NCBI GenBank assembly: GCA_958295665.1
Contig: OY282560.1
Location: 273,346,177 to 273,410,176 of the forward strand
Direction: 5' to 3'
Length of the DNA: 64,000 nucleotides
Source: Tipula vernalis
Lineage: Eukaryota > Arthropoda > Insecta > Diptera > Tipulidae
Of the stretch, positions 35,433 to 47,345 are shown piece after piece. The translations under genes and the position numbers were made by a program. Numbering within the stretch: the first letter of the stretch is position 1; the number at the start of each line of letters is the position of its first letter. The notes under the pieces were generated by a model, which was not told the DNA's origin, made no database searches, and worked only from the letters and a program-made list of their open reading frames with translations.

Positions 35433-36462
35433 ATGAGTTCGTTTGATTTATATTATGAAACAAGTGAAGATGATTGTGATGTGGCTATTTTTCGTCGGCG
35501 ATTAAGAGACCAATCAAATCCTTTGGAATTACCTTACAACTTGTAATATAACATAAAATATTTTTATTTAGTTGTCTTTTAATATCTTTTCTTGTTTCAG
35601 ATTTATTCGATATTTCAGAATAAATAAAGAATATTTTTTATTTTTGCTAAGAAAATTAGAAATTCGGTTACAATCAACCATACGGGTATCTTCTGTGACT
35701 CCCATCATAAAATTAGCTGCCAGATTCCCAACGACAAATGAGGAAAAAAAGAGAATAAAGCTGGAATTTTACCGAAAATCAGGAATACCTGGTATTATTG
35801 GATGTATCAACGGTACCCATCTCAAAATCGTTTCACCGTCAAAACAAGATAGACACCTTTACCGTAATAGGAAAGGCTTTTATAGCTTGAACGCTATGTT
35901 AGTAAGTAGTCACGCTCATTTTGTAATGATTTTTTAATAACATTAAACTGTATTTCTTAGATATGCGATGACCGAATGTATATTACTTTTGTGAATATTA
36001 ATAATCCTGAATCATATCATGACTCCTTTGTATATAATTTTAGTGAACTTGTCACTCATCTAAAACATAATTTCGATAATGGACAGATACATACTTGGCT
36101 ACTAGGTAAACCTGATGATATTTTTAAGTATTAATAATTTTGTTTTATGTTTTCTATTCTTAGGTGACGCAGGCTGTTGGCTAAAGCCATGTTTAATTAC
36201 ACCTTTTCGAGCTTCAGAAGAAGGTTCACTCGAAGGATAAACACTCGAAAGCGAGAAATATCATTGAAAGAACGATTGGTTTACTCAAAAAGCGGTATTA
36301 GTGTTTGATTGACAAACTTCAATATAAACCCGAAAAGGCTGCACAAATGGCGAATGTATGTTGTGCACCACATAATATGTGCATTATTCATAATGTGCCC
36401 ATGGAAATTACGACACATCCGAATCCTGATGTTGAGCAACCATCGGAAACATTCCAAAACTA
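35433..36462 (+). pseudogene. Second Harbinger transposase, inactivated
   Basis: Exons about 35433-35542, 35601-35901, 35961-36105 and 36164-36462, with GT-AG introns of 58, 59 and 58 bp at the same places as in the 6.5-7.8 kb transposase. Motifs: MSSFDLYYETSEDD leader, FIRYFRINKEYF, GIIGCINGTHL (first catalytic D replaced by N), WLLGDAGCWLKP (second D kept), SKARNIIERTIGLLKKRY (E kept). An internal deletion removes about 55 residues after KLAARF; a stop/frameshift after EEGSLEG and a stop in the RxxCL motif follow. Dead, and older than the first Harbinger. Confidence 0.82.
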
Positions 36463-36713
36463 AAATGTTGATGCTGGCCAAATTAATTGAAATTTATTAA
36501 AAAAATAAAAATTAAACAATAAACTTGGAAAACATATTTCATTTTGTTTTCCAAAATCATTCATCACAATTAATTCCATATGTATCCGTCCATTTAGCAC
36601 GTTTTAATTATTATTAAAGACATTTTTAAATTACTCAGCATATCGGCTTTCTTCTAACTGTAATTTTCTTTCTTTGTACTTAATTATTCGTAATTTTATT
36701 TCCCTAGTACTTT

Positions 36714-37450
36714 TTAATTACTTTTTTTTTCCAGCTGAATCTCGCGCCACAACTTAAATTTTTTCTCCTCCAGCTCATACGTTTTTCGAGAGTAGCAAGC
36801 ACATTGCTTGCTGTTTCGCTCAATTTCTTGCATCGATTTGGTTTGAATTTCGTGCAGGCGCTGGCGTTCCATATTTTGCGTTTTTTTTTTTTTTTTGTGT
36901 ATAGTCCTCGTTGGCACTGCTGACGTTGTTATAACAGTTTCATTGTTATGATACACACCGTCATCTGCTTCAATCACCTCTATTGGCAAAGGATCAATAA
37001 AAAAAATGTTATCAATGTCTGTTGCAGTAGCTCCCGCTGATGGTAGGCCAAAACATCTACTGTTTGTTTTGTCACAGATTTTTTCATATCCGAGGAGGCG
37101 AATAAGGCTTTCCTCCAATGGAGAAAACGTTTGCAGTTTGCCAGGTCCACCTCCAGTACCGGCTATTTCTTTTTTATTTTGGTCCAATTTTTTTTATCTT
37201 TCCCTTAAAATCGTTCCACACCTGAAACGGTAAATAATTTGTATCAATTCACGAAAATTGTTATTTTTAGGCTACCCTTTAGAAATCATGCTCCGAATTT
37301 TGAGGTTATCTTATTTTTAAAAAAAAAGTAGGAGCACGAAAATCTGTTGCTATTATTAAATGTGCGTATGTATTACCTTTTGCCATCCTGCGGCTTCTCG
37401 TACTGGAGGGCCTAGGGAATTTAATTTAACGGCAAAATTTTCTCATGCAT
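36714..37450 (-). pseudogene. Second Harbinger Myb/SANT-like partner
   Basis: Exon 1 (about 37450-37378) ends LGPPVREAAGWQK with donor AAG/GTAATA; exon 2 begins near 37222 with VWNDFKGKIKK, hits a stop/frameshift, then continues as KKEIAGTGGGPGKLQTFSPLEE, an acidic middle, a Lys run (poly-A slippage region near 36890) and a C-terminal coiled coil. It is convergent with the transposase, the same layout as the first Harbinger. Confidence 0.75.
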
Positions 37451-38780
37451 TATTAAAATCCTTCTTCGAGCTGCCAAAACTAAAAAAACTTTTTGCTTGT
37501 CCACGCAATATTCAGGCTCTTAATAAACCTATATATTAAACCTATATTATAAACACTACCCATCGGTACGTGATACATACTATCTGGGCTTATGGCTCTC
37601 CTTCCTAGATGTTTACTACAACATGTAGTTCTGCTAGAACGGCGGTATCATTGGTACCCAATGACTTCGAGAGGGCTATCCCACTCCCGTATATTCCTAT
37701 TCCTGCCCCGTCTTCTGGTTTGACTTAACTCTTACGAGTTGCGAATGGAAAGTCGCCTATAAGTCAACCAGCTTTACTACAGGAACGCTAAATAAAACAG
37801 GAGGGTACCTGGTATCCAGAGTCTGCATACTTTGGACTGATTTATCTATCAGCCATTCATCCATCGGCATATGTTGTTCCACCTTAGATTAGGGCTTTTT
37901 ATCAAGGATTTCTGTTTTACGCCGTACTTTAGCATGTACCAAATAACCAGAACAGCTCACGTAACGCGCACTCTCCTGGAAATTTACGGAGCTGGTAGAT
38001 TAATCTACTCAACTTTGCCCCCCCCCACCTCCAATAGACGCCAATCCACCACAATCAAATGATAAAGTAAGTAGATTTTCGTCAATTTCCGCTTTCAATG
38101 TTTCTTCCAAGCTTGAACATACTGAGCAATCCTCCATTCATGGTGATTCGAAACCTAGATTGTAAATTTAGTTGAAAACAACAGCAATATTATTATTTTC
38201 CATTCAGTATATTTTCAACAACTGTTTAATATTAAGTTCAGAAGCAAGATACCGACGAGAAACTCGGCCTCTACAATAATGGTGCTTGAGATATGTGAGT
38301 TTATTAAGCATGTTTACACGTTCTTTTTTTTTAAAACAGAAAATGAACATTTTTGGTGAATTAGTATGTAACTCTAAACTTCGAAACTCCCAAAATAGAA
38401 ATAAAACTTTGTAATTACACTGGAATTTTTGTTTTTCCCTGGGATATACAGGCATGTCGGTAGTCATGTGTCTGGAACAAAAAATAACCGAGCTTCATTA
38501 GAATGGTTATGAGTTCACTATTTTATTAACTGTTGAAGAGGACAGCCGATAAAATTCTATAATACCTAATCGTATATTTCGTTGCTGTTTGTCTGATAGT
38601 GCGTATAACGACAATTCATTTCAAAGTAAATTGAATATTTTGAAAGTAAAATGTGCTGGAATGAATAGTGAAATGTTTTATAATTGCAGTTATTTTATGA
38701 TGTTTTAATTAATTAATAACAAAAGTTTTTTGTGAAATCTTAAAATTAATAAATTTTTCAATACAAAATATAGTAAAAGA
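37451..38780. other. Spacer without recognisable gene
   Basis: No domain found. A less A/T-rich block at 37560-38060 has no recognised coding content. The right end of the second Harbinger should lie in the first few hundred bases, but its terminal repeat was not identified. Confidence 0.4.
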
Positions 38781-38783
38781 ACA

Positions 38784-40231
38784 ATGGCGTCGTTTAAAAA
38801 ATGTTCAAATAAAATAAATCGCTCCGATTTAAGAATTACCTGTAGTGATTGTAATTCAATTATGCATGCAAAACTGTCTAAAAAATGAGAGAAAATCATG
38901 GACCTGCTTACAATGTGTAAATAAAATAAAACCAACTTGTTCTAGTATTGTCACAGAAGCGGTTGTAATGATTAATGAATGATTTCAGTAATACAGCTGA
39001 ATCATTACAACTCATTTCTAAGTTGATTTAGTGACAAATTCGCCCGTTTCAATAAAAGGTTTGATCTTACTGATAATTATTTAAAGGTTATTGATAATCT
39101 AAAAAATGAAAATAACAGATTAATAAATAAAATTGCATCACTTGAATTGCAAGTAGAAAAACTGGATCAGCTTTATAGAAATGATTCGATAGAAAAGATA
39201 CCTGATAATGAGGTCACGAAAACAACGGTGTCATTTTTTTACTGATGTGCCGAAAGTCAACATAACAAGTTCAATTCTGCTAAAACAGCCAAAATTATCG
39301 TAAAATTCCAAAATAGAGATCGACGCTTTCAGATTCTTGCCTCCAGAAGCAAATAAAAAAATATTCCATCTGATTTTCTGGGAATTTCTAATAATTCATC
39401 AGAGTTGATACATGAAAGCCTTACCGCATTAAAGAAGCAGCTGTTTTGGACGGCCCGCCAAGTTAAAAGGATAGTATTGATGACGATAATTTCAACATTT
39501 TTTTAGATGAGTTTAATAATCAATTAAAAGTTATTTTCTTTATTTCATGTTAACATTAGAAGTTTGCGATCGAATTTTAATTTGCTTCTAGTGATTCTGG
39601 CAACCTTGAGTTTACTACCAGCGTTAATTTTGGTGTCTGCAATATGGATCAACTCTAACGAAACTAATCTATATCAAATAGAAGGATACAATTTTTTGGT
39701 TTTGTGCAATGATCAGGAAAGAGCTGGAGCAGTTGCTATTTATGTTAAAGGATCAATTTCGGCAGAAGCTACTTATCATTGTCTGGCTACAGCGGATTGC
39801 TTAGGTAAAAAATTTACAAATGAAGGGAGCGAATACCAATGTCTTGGTTTATACAGAAACCATAAATTTTGTATTGACCAGTTTGATTACATGAATTTGA
39901 AGTATTAATTCAGTCGTATAATAATGCCAAAAATTTTATAATTCTAGATGGTTTCAACATCGATATTCTAATTAGCAAGTCTCAAATTGACAAATCTGTT
40001 CGTACGATGGCCTCTTTTGGTCTTAATTCTTTAGTTGCTTCACTAACACGAACATTAAATGGAAGTTCAACTTGCATTGATCATGCATGCTCGCGCTCAA
40101 TTGATAGTATTATTGAATGCCAAGCTTGTAACATGCCGATTACTGACCATAATCCTCTTTTGGTAAATGTGTCTGAAATTCGTAATTCAAATTCCAAACA
40201 AATTAAAAATACGGGACCAATAATTCGATAA
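38784..40231 (+). pseudogene. CR1-like LINE fossil: PHD-finger ORF1 and endonuclease
   Basis: ORF1 begins near 38784 (MASFKKCSNKINRSDLRITC) with a Cys/His pattern like a PHD finger (CSDCNSIMHAKLS, then W-C-x2-C one frame over) and a coiled stretch (VIDNLKNENNRLINKIASLE). ORF2 endonuclease fragments follow: NIRSLRSNFNLLL, IWINSNETNLYQIEGYNFLV, ERAGAVAIYVKGS, then DGFNIDIL (GDFN degraded), DHACSRSIDSI and ITDHNPLLV. PHD fingers in ORF1 are known in some CR1-group LINEs. No RT remains downstream. Confidence 0.65.
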
Positions 40232-40837
40232 CATCATCATCACTTAAGGCCTTGTCCACAAGCAATTCATCGACATCATTCTCGTTAAATGTATCAAAAC
40301 CTTCGCCGCCAATTTCATGTGCTAAAGCTATAATTTCGGCAGAAACCGTCGATCCTTGATTAATTGCATTTCTGTTTGTAATGCATCGAGGCTATAGTGT
40401 TTTCCAACACCCATTTAATGTTTGTGGTCTTATTTCACCGACAGCAGAAGTAGCATGAGTGATACAGTCTAAAATCGAAAACTTTTTCCAACCGTCTTTA
40501 AGTGTAACTGATTCGTTATCAAGTTGATTCAAAATAAATGCTGATGCGATCTCGCCGATACTTTTCACGTTGTGAAAAGCATTTTCTTTAGAAAACCGGT
40601 AAGCCATCCTGTGCTTGCTGAAAATGCTGTAACGGAATGAGTGGTAGAGGTAGATGGTTCTAATTGCTTCAATTGCTCGTAAAAGCGTAGAGCCCTATTT
40701 TTAATTAACGGACCATCAAAAGGAATTCTTTGTTTTGTTAGATCTTCAATCCAAATTACCAATGCTTTTTTGGTTTTTTCTACTAAAACATTTCTTGAAT
40801 ATGATGACAATTTGGAAGTTAATTTTGTACCCGACAT
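40222..40837 (-). pseudogene. Tigger/pogo-type transposase, internally deleted
   Basis: Frame from 40837: KKALVIWIEDLTKQRIPFDG and ALRFYEQLKQ resemble a CENP-B/Tc5 helix-turn-helix, then FSASTGWLTGFLKK. After a frameshift, ENAFHNVKSIGEIASA is followed directly by VTLKDGWKKFSILDCITHA and LNGCWKTL, the C-terminal end of Tigger-like proteins, and then EIGGEGFDTFNENDVDELL. The DDE core between helix-turn-helix and C-terminus is missing. It abuts or overlaps the LINE fossil at 40231, so the boundary is uncertain. Confidence 0.6.
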
Positions 40838-41532
40838 AATAGACTGTTATTAACACTTCCTTCTTTTGAATGGCTCTTATATAGTAGATTCGCCGAAACC
40901 AAAATGCTTCTTAATATCCGTAGATCTCTCTCCTTTCGCCAAACGATCTAAAATATTAATTTTAATTTACAAAGAAATCTCCGTTCGCTTGTGATTCTTT
41001 TTTTTTCATCGGATAAAATTAATTTAGAAATTCCTAGAAAAAATTTTCATTTAAATTTGAAATTAGTTTGGAGGTGAAGAAGAAGGAGACGAGAATAGAC
41101 TCATGACGGTAGCATTAAAGTGTAAAACGGCATGTATCACATAAATAGAAGGAAAAAGTCGCATAATTTCTAAATCGTATAAAAAATTCGTATAAAAAGT
41201 TGTATAAGAAAACCGCATAAAAGAAAATTGCACAAAAACAGAATTGAGATATCTGTTTTTTTACTTCTATGGTGTTTATGCGTGCTAATCTTTTGTTGCT
41301 ATTTGTTATCAGTTGTGTATGCGACGACCTGTTTTAAAGGTTGTTGCATTATTTTGCTGTATTTTTTGTTATAGTCTATTATTAATTTTTCTTTCTATCT
41401 AAATGCTCATTTTTGCTCGAACATTCCCTGGTTATTGTTAAGTCATATCCATGTTTATTGTTCAGTGTAAACAATTAAGCTGTTAATTGTCCTTTTCCAT
41501 TTCTATAGTGACGTTCAGTTTTTAATGAATAT
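40838..41532. other. Spacer
   Basis: A/T-rich; recurring words of the CGTATAAAAA/CGCATAA type around 41150-41230. No gene recognised. Confidence 0.4.
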
Positions 41533-41926
41533 GTGGCGTCGATCGAAATTAAATTTGTCAAATTATAAAAATGCAACTTTAAGAATAATTAAGTACAAAA
41601 TATTCGCACCATTTTTAGATTCCTAAAAAAACGTAGCAAGCAACAAAATAAAAAAAATGTTTTTTGTTTTTTCAAAAAAAAGAAGAAGTTTAGCAAAAAA
41701 ACAATAATATTACTTACGACTTGAGTTTCTTGGTGCAATTGTATCTCCTCTCTGTTTTAGTAAACAAAATAAAAATAAAAGTTTAAAAGCTAAAGTACTT
41801 GTATTAATATAAAAAGCAATAAAAAATATATGTGTTATTAATCAAAAAAACACACTAAAGAATAGCGAAAGCGGGCTTCGCCTAATTGTGCTCGATAGGG
41901 AGTTGCCATCACCGAGCCGCTAGAGG
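41533..41926 (+). repeat. Direct repeat, copy 1 (about 390 bp)
   Basis: Starts GTGGCGTCGATCGAAATTAA and ends near CACCGAGCCGCTAGAGG. Matches 43609-43998 nearly throughout, with small indels. The last about 45 bp are duplicated again at 41930-41975 (CTTCGCATAAGTGTGCTCGA). Confidence 0.85.
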
Positions 41927-42493
41927 GCTTCGCATAAGTGTGCTCGATAGGGAGTTGCCATCCCAGAGCCACCAAAAATATTCTCAAAGCACCACCCTGT
42001 TAAAGTTAGTCGAAAGTTGCCAGCCGAAAGTGAAAAGTTTTGCAGATTATGTTATTAATATCCCAGCCGAAAATAAACAATTTGGTGGTTGTCAGCCGAA
42101 AGTAAATAGCATACATGGATAAAATATGAAATATGATGAAATAAAAATGTTTGTAAATAGTCTTACGCGGAAAACTTTGTTTAACTTAGTCGTGGAAAAT
42201 ATCGGAAAATCAGAAAATTTCACAAAATTGAAATAAAATTAGCCTATAGAGTGCATATCTAAAGTTGAATCGTTTTTATGTTATTTGTGATTAGCTATCG
42301 CAGGAAACATTCAGTTCAAGTTTCCCGTGCGAAATCTCGGCAAATTCGATTTTCCAAAAATAATTAGAAAATTTGTATATAATTAGCCTCTAGAGTGTTA
42401 TGTCTGGAGATATATTTTATTGATGTGACTTGTCGATAGCTCCTAGTTCTAAAAAACTCATGTCCTCTTATCAATATATAATGAGCATATAAT

Positions 42494-43570
42494 GTGAATA
42501 GACGATTATTTTTTGCGTTCAGACTTCGTGGTATTAGTTTAGCAGGAATGGAGAAATTCTGTAGAATCATGGACTTAACTACACTAATTTTCCAATCGTT
42601 CTACGATAAAATTGTGAATAACATTCACACTGCTACAGAAACTATTTGTGAATTCTCCATGAAAACTGCTGTTCAAGTGGCAAAAGAATTGGATAACGCA
42701 CAAGAATCCACCGTTTCAGGGGACGAAACGCGGGTACTCATCCCTTTTAGGCGTTTCCATCTCTTATATCATTTTACTCATAAAGTAGTAAAAAGTTCAT
42801 AGTATAAAGCTTGCGAATTTTGAAAAAAAATGTAAGGTACTGTGGAGTATGATGAGTGGAGCAATGAACACTCAGTTAAATATTTTGCCAATCACGAAGG
42901 GTCAGCTGGAAAAATAGAAGTGAATAGTATTGTAGAAATCACAAAAGATTCAAAACAATTTATAATGTTGGATATGGTAATTACGTAGGCGATGGAGACA
43001 GTAAGACTTATAAAGGAATTGTTGATTCCAAACCATATGAAAATGTAGCTGTTAAAAAAAGGAATAAATAGGTCACGTGCAAAAGCGAACGGGCACGCAA
43101 TTAAGCAAAGTAAACAAAGATAATCCTGGTATAGGTGGCAGAGGGGAGTTGGCAATTGGAGAATTAACAGTTTACTGTAGTCTTGCAATTAGAAGGAGTA
43201 TAAATGCAGTTGAAAAATTGTTGAGACTTCATTTTTTATATCATCTAGTTAATGATGGAAATACTACTGTATTACAAATGAAGCAATTATTAAACTTTGT
43301 AATTGGCCCAAGCGCGCTGCAATTTACCTTCAACTTGGATTCTCAACGAATATCCTTAGCCAACATGAGAGCCCAACAGGAGACTAAAGGTCGGAGGACA
43401 TCGAGGTAACAATAGAAAACCTCGCGTTCTGTCCAGGAATATCATCGCCTTATCAGGCGATTTTGTTTTGCGTTTTTCTCGAAACTACTTTTTTCAAATT
43501 GATATACAAGATATCTCAAGATCTACTGAACCGATTTTGTTAAAATTTACAACCGTATTCTTTATAATAT
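42494..43570 (+). pseudogene. Mutator-like transposase fossil
   Basis: Frames read RLRGISLAGMEKFCRIMDL, YDKIVNNIHTATETICE, VSGDETRVLIPFRRF, THKVVKSS, KACEF, then after shifts YVGDGDSKTYKGIVDSKPYE and a basic region, matching the insect Mutator-like transposase domain (VSGDGTW, YIGDGDSKTYKGI). The DGDS aspartate region is kept, but at least four lesions break the frame. It lies between the two 390-bp direct repeats. Confidence 0.7.
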
Positions 43571-43608
43571 TATCTAAGACGGGACGTAGCATTTTTTTGA
43601 TTGGGTGC

Positions 43609-43998
43609 GTGGCGTCGATCGAAATTAAATTTGTCAAATTATAAAAATGCACCTTTAAGAATAATTAAGTACAAAATATTAGCACCATTTTAAGATTCCT
43701 AAAAAAACGTAGCAAGCAACAAAATAAAAAAAAAAGTTTTTGTTTTTTCGAAAAAGAAGAAGGTTTTGCTCAAAAAATATCACTTACGACTTTAGTCTTT
43801 TCTTGGTGCAATTGTATCTCCTCACTGTTTTTGTAACAAAAATAAAAATAAAAGGTGTACAGCTAAAGTACTTGTGATTAATATAAAAATCAATTAAAAA
43901 CATATATGTTATTAATATAAAAAACACTAAAGAAGAACGAAAGAGGGTTTCGCATAATTGTGCTCGATAGGAAGTTACCATCACCGAGCCGCTAAAGG
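43609..43998 (+). repeat. Direct repeat, copy 2 (about 390 bp)
   Basis: Same orientation as 41533-41926, 2.08 kb apart. It does not show clean TG...CA ends, a primer-binding site or a polypurine tract, so an LTR interpretation is weak. Confidence 0.85.
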
Positions 43999-44229
43999 TG
44001 CCATGTTCACAAGTTGTAAATGTTTTAAACTCAAAATTTCGATAAAAATTAGAGTTTTTTCAAACAGCTGTCATTTCTCAAAAAAAAAAAAAAAATACAA
44101 ATATTTCCCTACGTGACCTCTTAACTTTTCACTTTCTAAATAAAAAATTATTATTTTTTATTTTACAGACAATGCCTGACAAGAGGCCTGAAGAGAGTCC
44201 TACTTACCAAGGACATAGGGTTAGCCGGG

Positions 44230-45060
44230 CGCGATATAACGGAAAAAATTTAACGGAGCTTTAATTTAGTTTATTCTTACCTAAGAAATAAAAAAAGTTA
44301 CAGTAAAAACATGAAAGGAGGTCAAAAAACGGCCACAACAATCACTGATATAAGAGCAATAGTGCTACTTGCTTCCAATTCGTGTGACTCAGCGGCCAAA
44401 ACTAAACAAAAATCAGGTGTAAATGCTAGTGTTTCAACAGTTAGAAGATCGATTAATAGCACCAAGCATATGAAAAACTTAAAAATTAAAAGAAACCACC
44501 GTTAAACCAACTGAAAAATTGTATAACGCTAGAATTCGCTAGGTATGGCGTGACGAGTGGTGAAACGTCGTATTTTCGGATGAAAAGAAGTTCAACTTCG
44601 ATGAGCCTGACGGTTATAATTACTACTTAGGAGGTGTTTTGGTTTGGAGTGCAGTTTCGTATTTTTTAACTATTGAACTAGAGTTTCAAACAACAAAAAT
44701 GACGACAACATCTTACAAAGGAATATTAGAAAGGAATTAGGCCTATAAATTGGACTTTCCAGCAGGATAACGCCCCCATCAATAAATTGAATACAAGAGC
44801 AAAATGTGGGATTGCTTCAGTGGCCTCCGTACTCACCCGACCTAAACCTATTAGAAAACGTTTGGGGTTGGTAACCCCGGAATGTTTATGATTTCGGTCA
44901 ACAATTTGAAGACCGAAAAATTATTATTGCAGCAATAAGCAACAACAAGCTGGAATAAAATTTCATCAATTGGGTATAAAATCTTCTATAAAAAGTATGC
45001 GTTGCAGATAATTCAGGAACGCTGTTGTTTTCGCGCGTTTTAGACTCAATTAATTTCGTT
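44230..45060 (+). pseudogene. Tc1/mariner-type transposase fossil
   Basis: Recognisable in order, in changing frames: GVNASVSTVRRSINS (helix-turn-helix end), VVFSDEKKFN (first D), GGVLVWSAVSYF, EFQTTKMT, SYKGIL, INWTFQQDNAP (second D), QWPPYSPDLNLLENVWGW (third D), RNVYDFGQQFEDRKIII. Many stops. Known role: cut-and-paste transposition at TA. Confidence 0.75.
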
Positions 45061-45153
45061 AGTTCACCTTTGATGCATATTCTCTTTATTTTCATGTCCC
45101 TATTTATTGAACAATGACGATTTTGAAATATTTTGGAATGGAACGTTGATTTT

Positions 45154-45893
45154 CGTGTACACCACACCAGAAATCCCATTTTAGAAAACCCAACTTTTCT
45201 ATAAATATTTCATACCATTGCGATTGTGCAATTTTGTGCCTGTAATTAGAAAATTTGTGCATAGTATACAATACTTTAGGCAACAGGATGGGATTTCTCA
45301 CGTGATTATCACACCAGAAATCCCACATATTCCGTTTACCTAAAAAAATATATTTTTCGGTGTATGATGATTGTACAAAATTGTGCGTTACTAAACTTAT
45401 CTTGACAATAATTTATATTGGCCAGAATCGGCCATAGAACATCCACAATTGATCAAAATCATGGTTTTTCGAATAGGTTATATGGGCGATTTCCAGAAAT
45501 CTCAGCTTTTATTAACATTAGAATTAAAACAAACTATACTTAATATTCTGGCTAAGATTCGCATTTCTCCATATCATACTTTAGCCAGAATCGGCCGTAA
45601 AAAATCCAATTGTGGATGTTCTTTGGCCGATTCTGGCTAAAGTGTGATATGCACAAATGTGAATCTTGGCCAGAATACTAACCACACTTGGTTTTAATTC
45701 GAATGTTAATAAAAGGTGGGATGGGATTTCTGGTGTGATAATCACGTGAGAAATCCCATCCTATTTCCTAAAGTACGCTTTGCACAAATTTTCTAATTAC
45801 AGGCACAAAATTGCATAATCCCAATGGTACGAATTATATATATGTAGAAAACTTGGGTTTTCTAAAATGGGATTTCTGGTGTGATGTACACTG
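45154..45893. mobile_element. Foldback element with long arms
   Basis: Left arm 45154-45327 and right arm 45717-45893 are inverted copies (shared words GTGTACA, CACACCAGAAATCCCATTTT, GCCTGTAATTAGAAAATTTG, TCACGTGATTATCACACC). The centre has a second palindrome: CTTTAGCCAGAATCGGCC and GGCCGATTCTGGCTAAAG around 45578-45645. No coding frame recognised. Confidence 0.8.
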
Positions 45894-45905
45894 ATTTTCT
45901 ATAAT

Positions 45906-46520
45906 TTTGATTTATGTTGGACTAACTATGTACTTTTATTTTTACAGAATTCAATGTACATGAAAGAGGCGGTTGATGTAAATAAATTGATGCGCGATAA
46001 TTTAAAGTTATTTTTTACGGTTGATTTGTCAATATAATTGACATACAGGGGCCGCTAAGGAAATTTGAATTGCAAAAAATTTCAAATTACATACTCGTAT
46101 GAAGATTTTAAAAGGTATAATTAAAACAATTCACAATTTAATAATTCGTTAAAACAATTTTTTTTTTTACTTTTAGGCTGTGCTTTGGGGAAATTTCCGA
46201 CTCCTTTTGATGGTTTGGCTACAATTTTTTTTTTGTTTGTTTAAAGACAACCTGTCTAAAGCCACCTTACGTTTGGGTTTAAGCCAAACGTAAGGAAACG
46301 TCTAAAATAGTGTCTTTCAATTTAAAAATTAAATTATATTTTTTATTAATAGAAAATAATATTAATCAACTGAATTAAGCTATATTTTTAAAGTACTTAT
46401 TTCATGTTGCGGTTAGCCAACGAAAAAATTTTACTAATGAATATGATAAGAGATTTTACATGTCGCAATACATAAAATGTCATAAACAGAAGCTACACCA
46501 TCAAAAACACCTCGATCAAT
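45906..46520. other. Spacer
   Basis: A/T-rich, no gene. A short palindrome at 46267-46290 (CTTACGTTTGG...CCAAACGTAAG). Confidence 0.4.
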
Positions 46521-46523
46521 TTT

Positions 46524-47345
46524 GCGGATCGTCAGGGGTTAAATTTCATTTGGTACCATATCGTTTCCAACAAAACTTAGTTTAATAAAAAATCCTGTGG
46601 ATCTGATACTAGAGTTTTTTTCCATTTGGCCACATACATAATAAAGTATCTACAAGCTATCTGAGTATCAAAAAACTGCCCTCCTTATTGTTGCGGATCG
46701 TAAGAGGCTTACAACTACATTTGGTACCATATCGCTCAAAACAAAAATTGGTTAAACAAAGAATTCTGTAGATCTGACCCTAGAAATTTTACCAATTGAC
46801 CAGATACATAATGAAGTAACTAGAAGCTGTCCTAAACAAGAAGCTTTCCTTTAAACAAAGAATTCTGTAGATCTGACCCTAGCAATTTACCAATTGGCCA
46901 CATACATAATGAAGTAACTAAAAGCTGTCCTAATATATAAAATCCCTCCCTTATTTTTGTGGATCGTCAGGGGTTTACAACTCCGTTTGATACATATCAA
47001 AAAAATTCTTCACTCAATGAATTCTGTGGGTCTGATCCTAGAGACTTTTCCGATTAGCTAATAGCTAGAAGCAATTGTCAAAAAATACTTCCATTATTGT
47101 TGCGGATCGTCAGGGGCTTACAACTCCGTTTAGCACCATATCGTTCTAAACAGGAATTGGTTAAACAAAAAATTCTGTGTATCTGATCCTAGAGATTTTG
47201 CCAATAAATAAATAACTAGAAGCTATCCCAATATCAAAAAATACATTCCTCACTGTTGTGGATCGTCAGAGGTATACAACACCGTTTGGTACCCTATCGT
47301 TCGAACTAAAAATTGGTTAAGGAAATAATTCTGATTCTAGAGATT
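46524..47345 (+). repeat. Degenerate satellite array
   Basis: Five unit starts with G(C/T)GGATCGT(C/A)AG at 46524, 46695, 46959, 47102 and 47258; units include GGTACCATATCGTT, AATTCTGTGGATCTGA and CTAGAAGCTATCC. Spacings are about 171, 264 (a partial extra unit at about 46855-46950), 143 and 156 bp. No open frame runs through it. Confidence 0.8.

Noticed and set aside
41533..43998. LTR retrotransposon bounded by the 390-bp direct repeats
   Set aside because: No gag/pol between them (a Mutator-like transposase is there instead), no clean TG...CA ends, no primer-binding site.
46524..47345. CRISPR-like array
   Set aside because: The units are long, diverged and contiguous without unique spacers, and the context is eukaryotic; it is a satellite.
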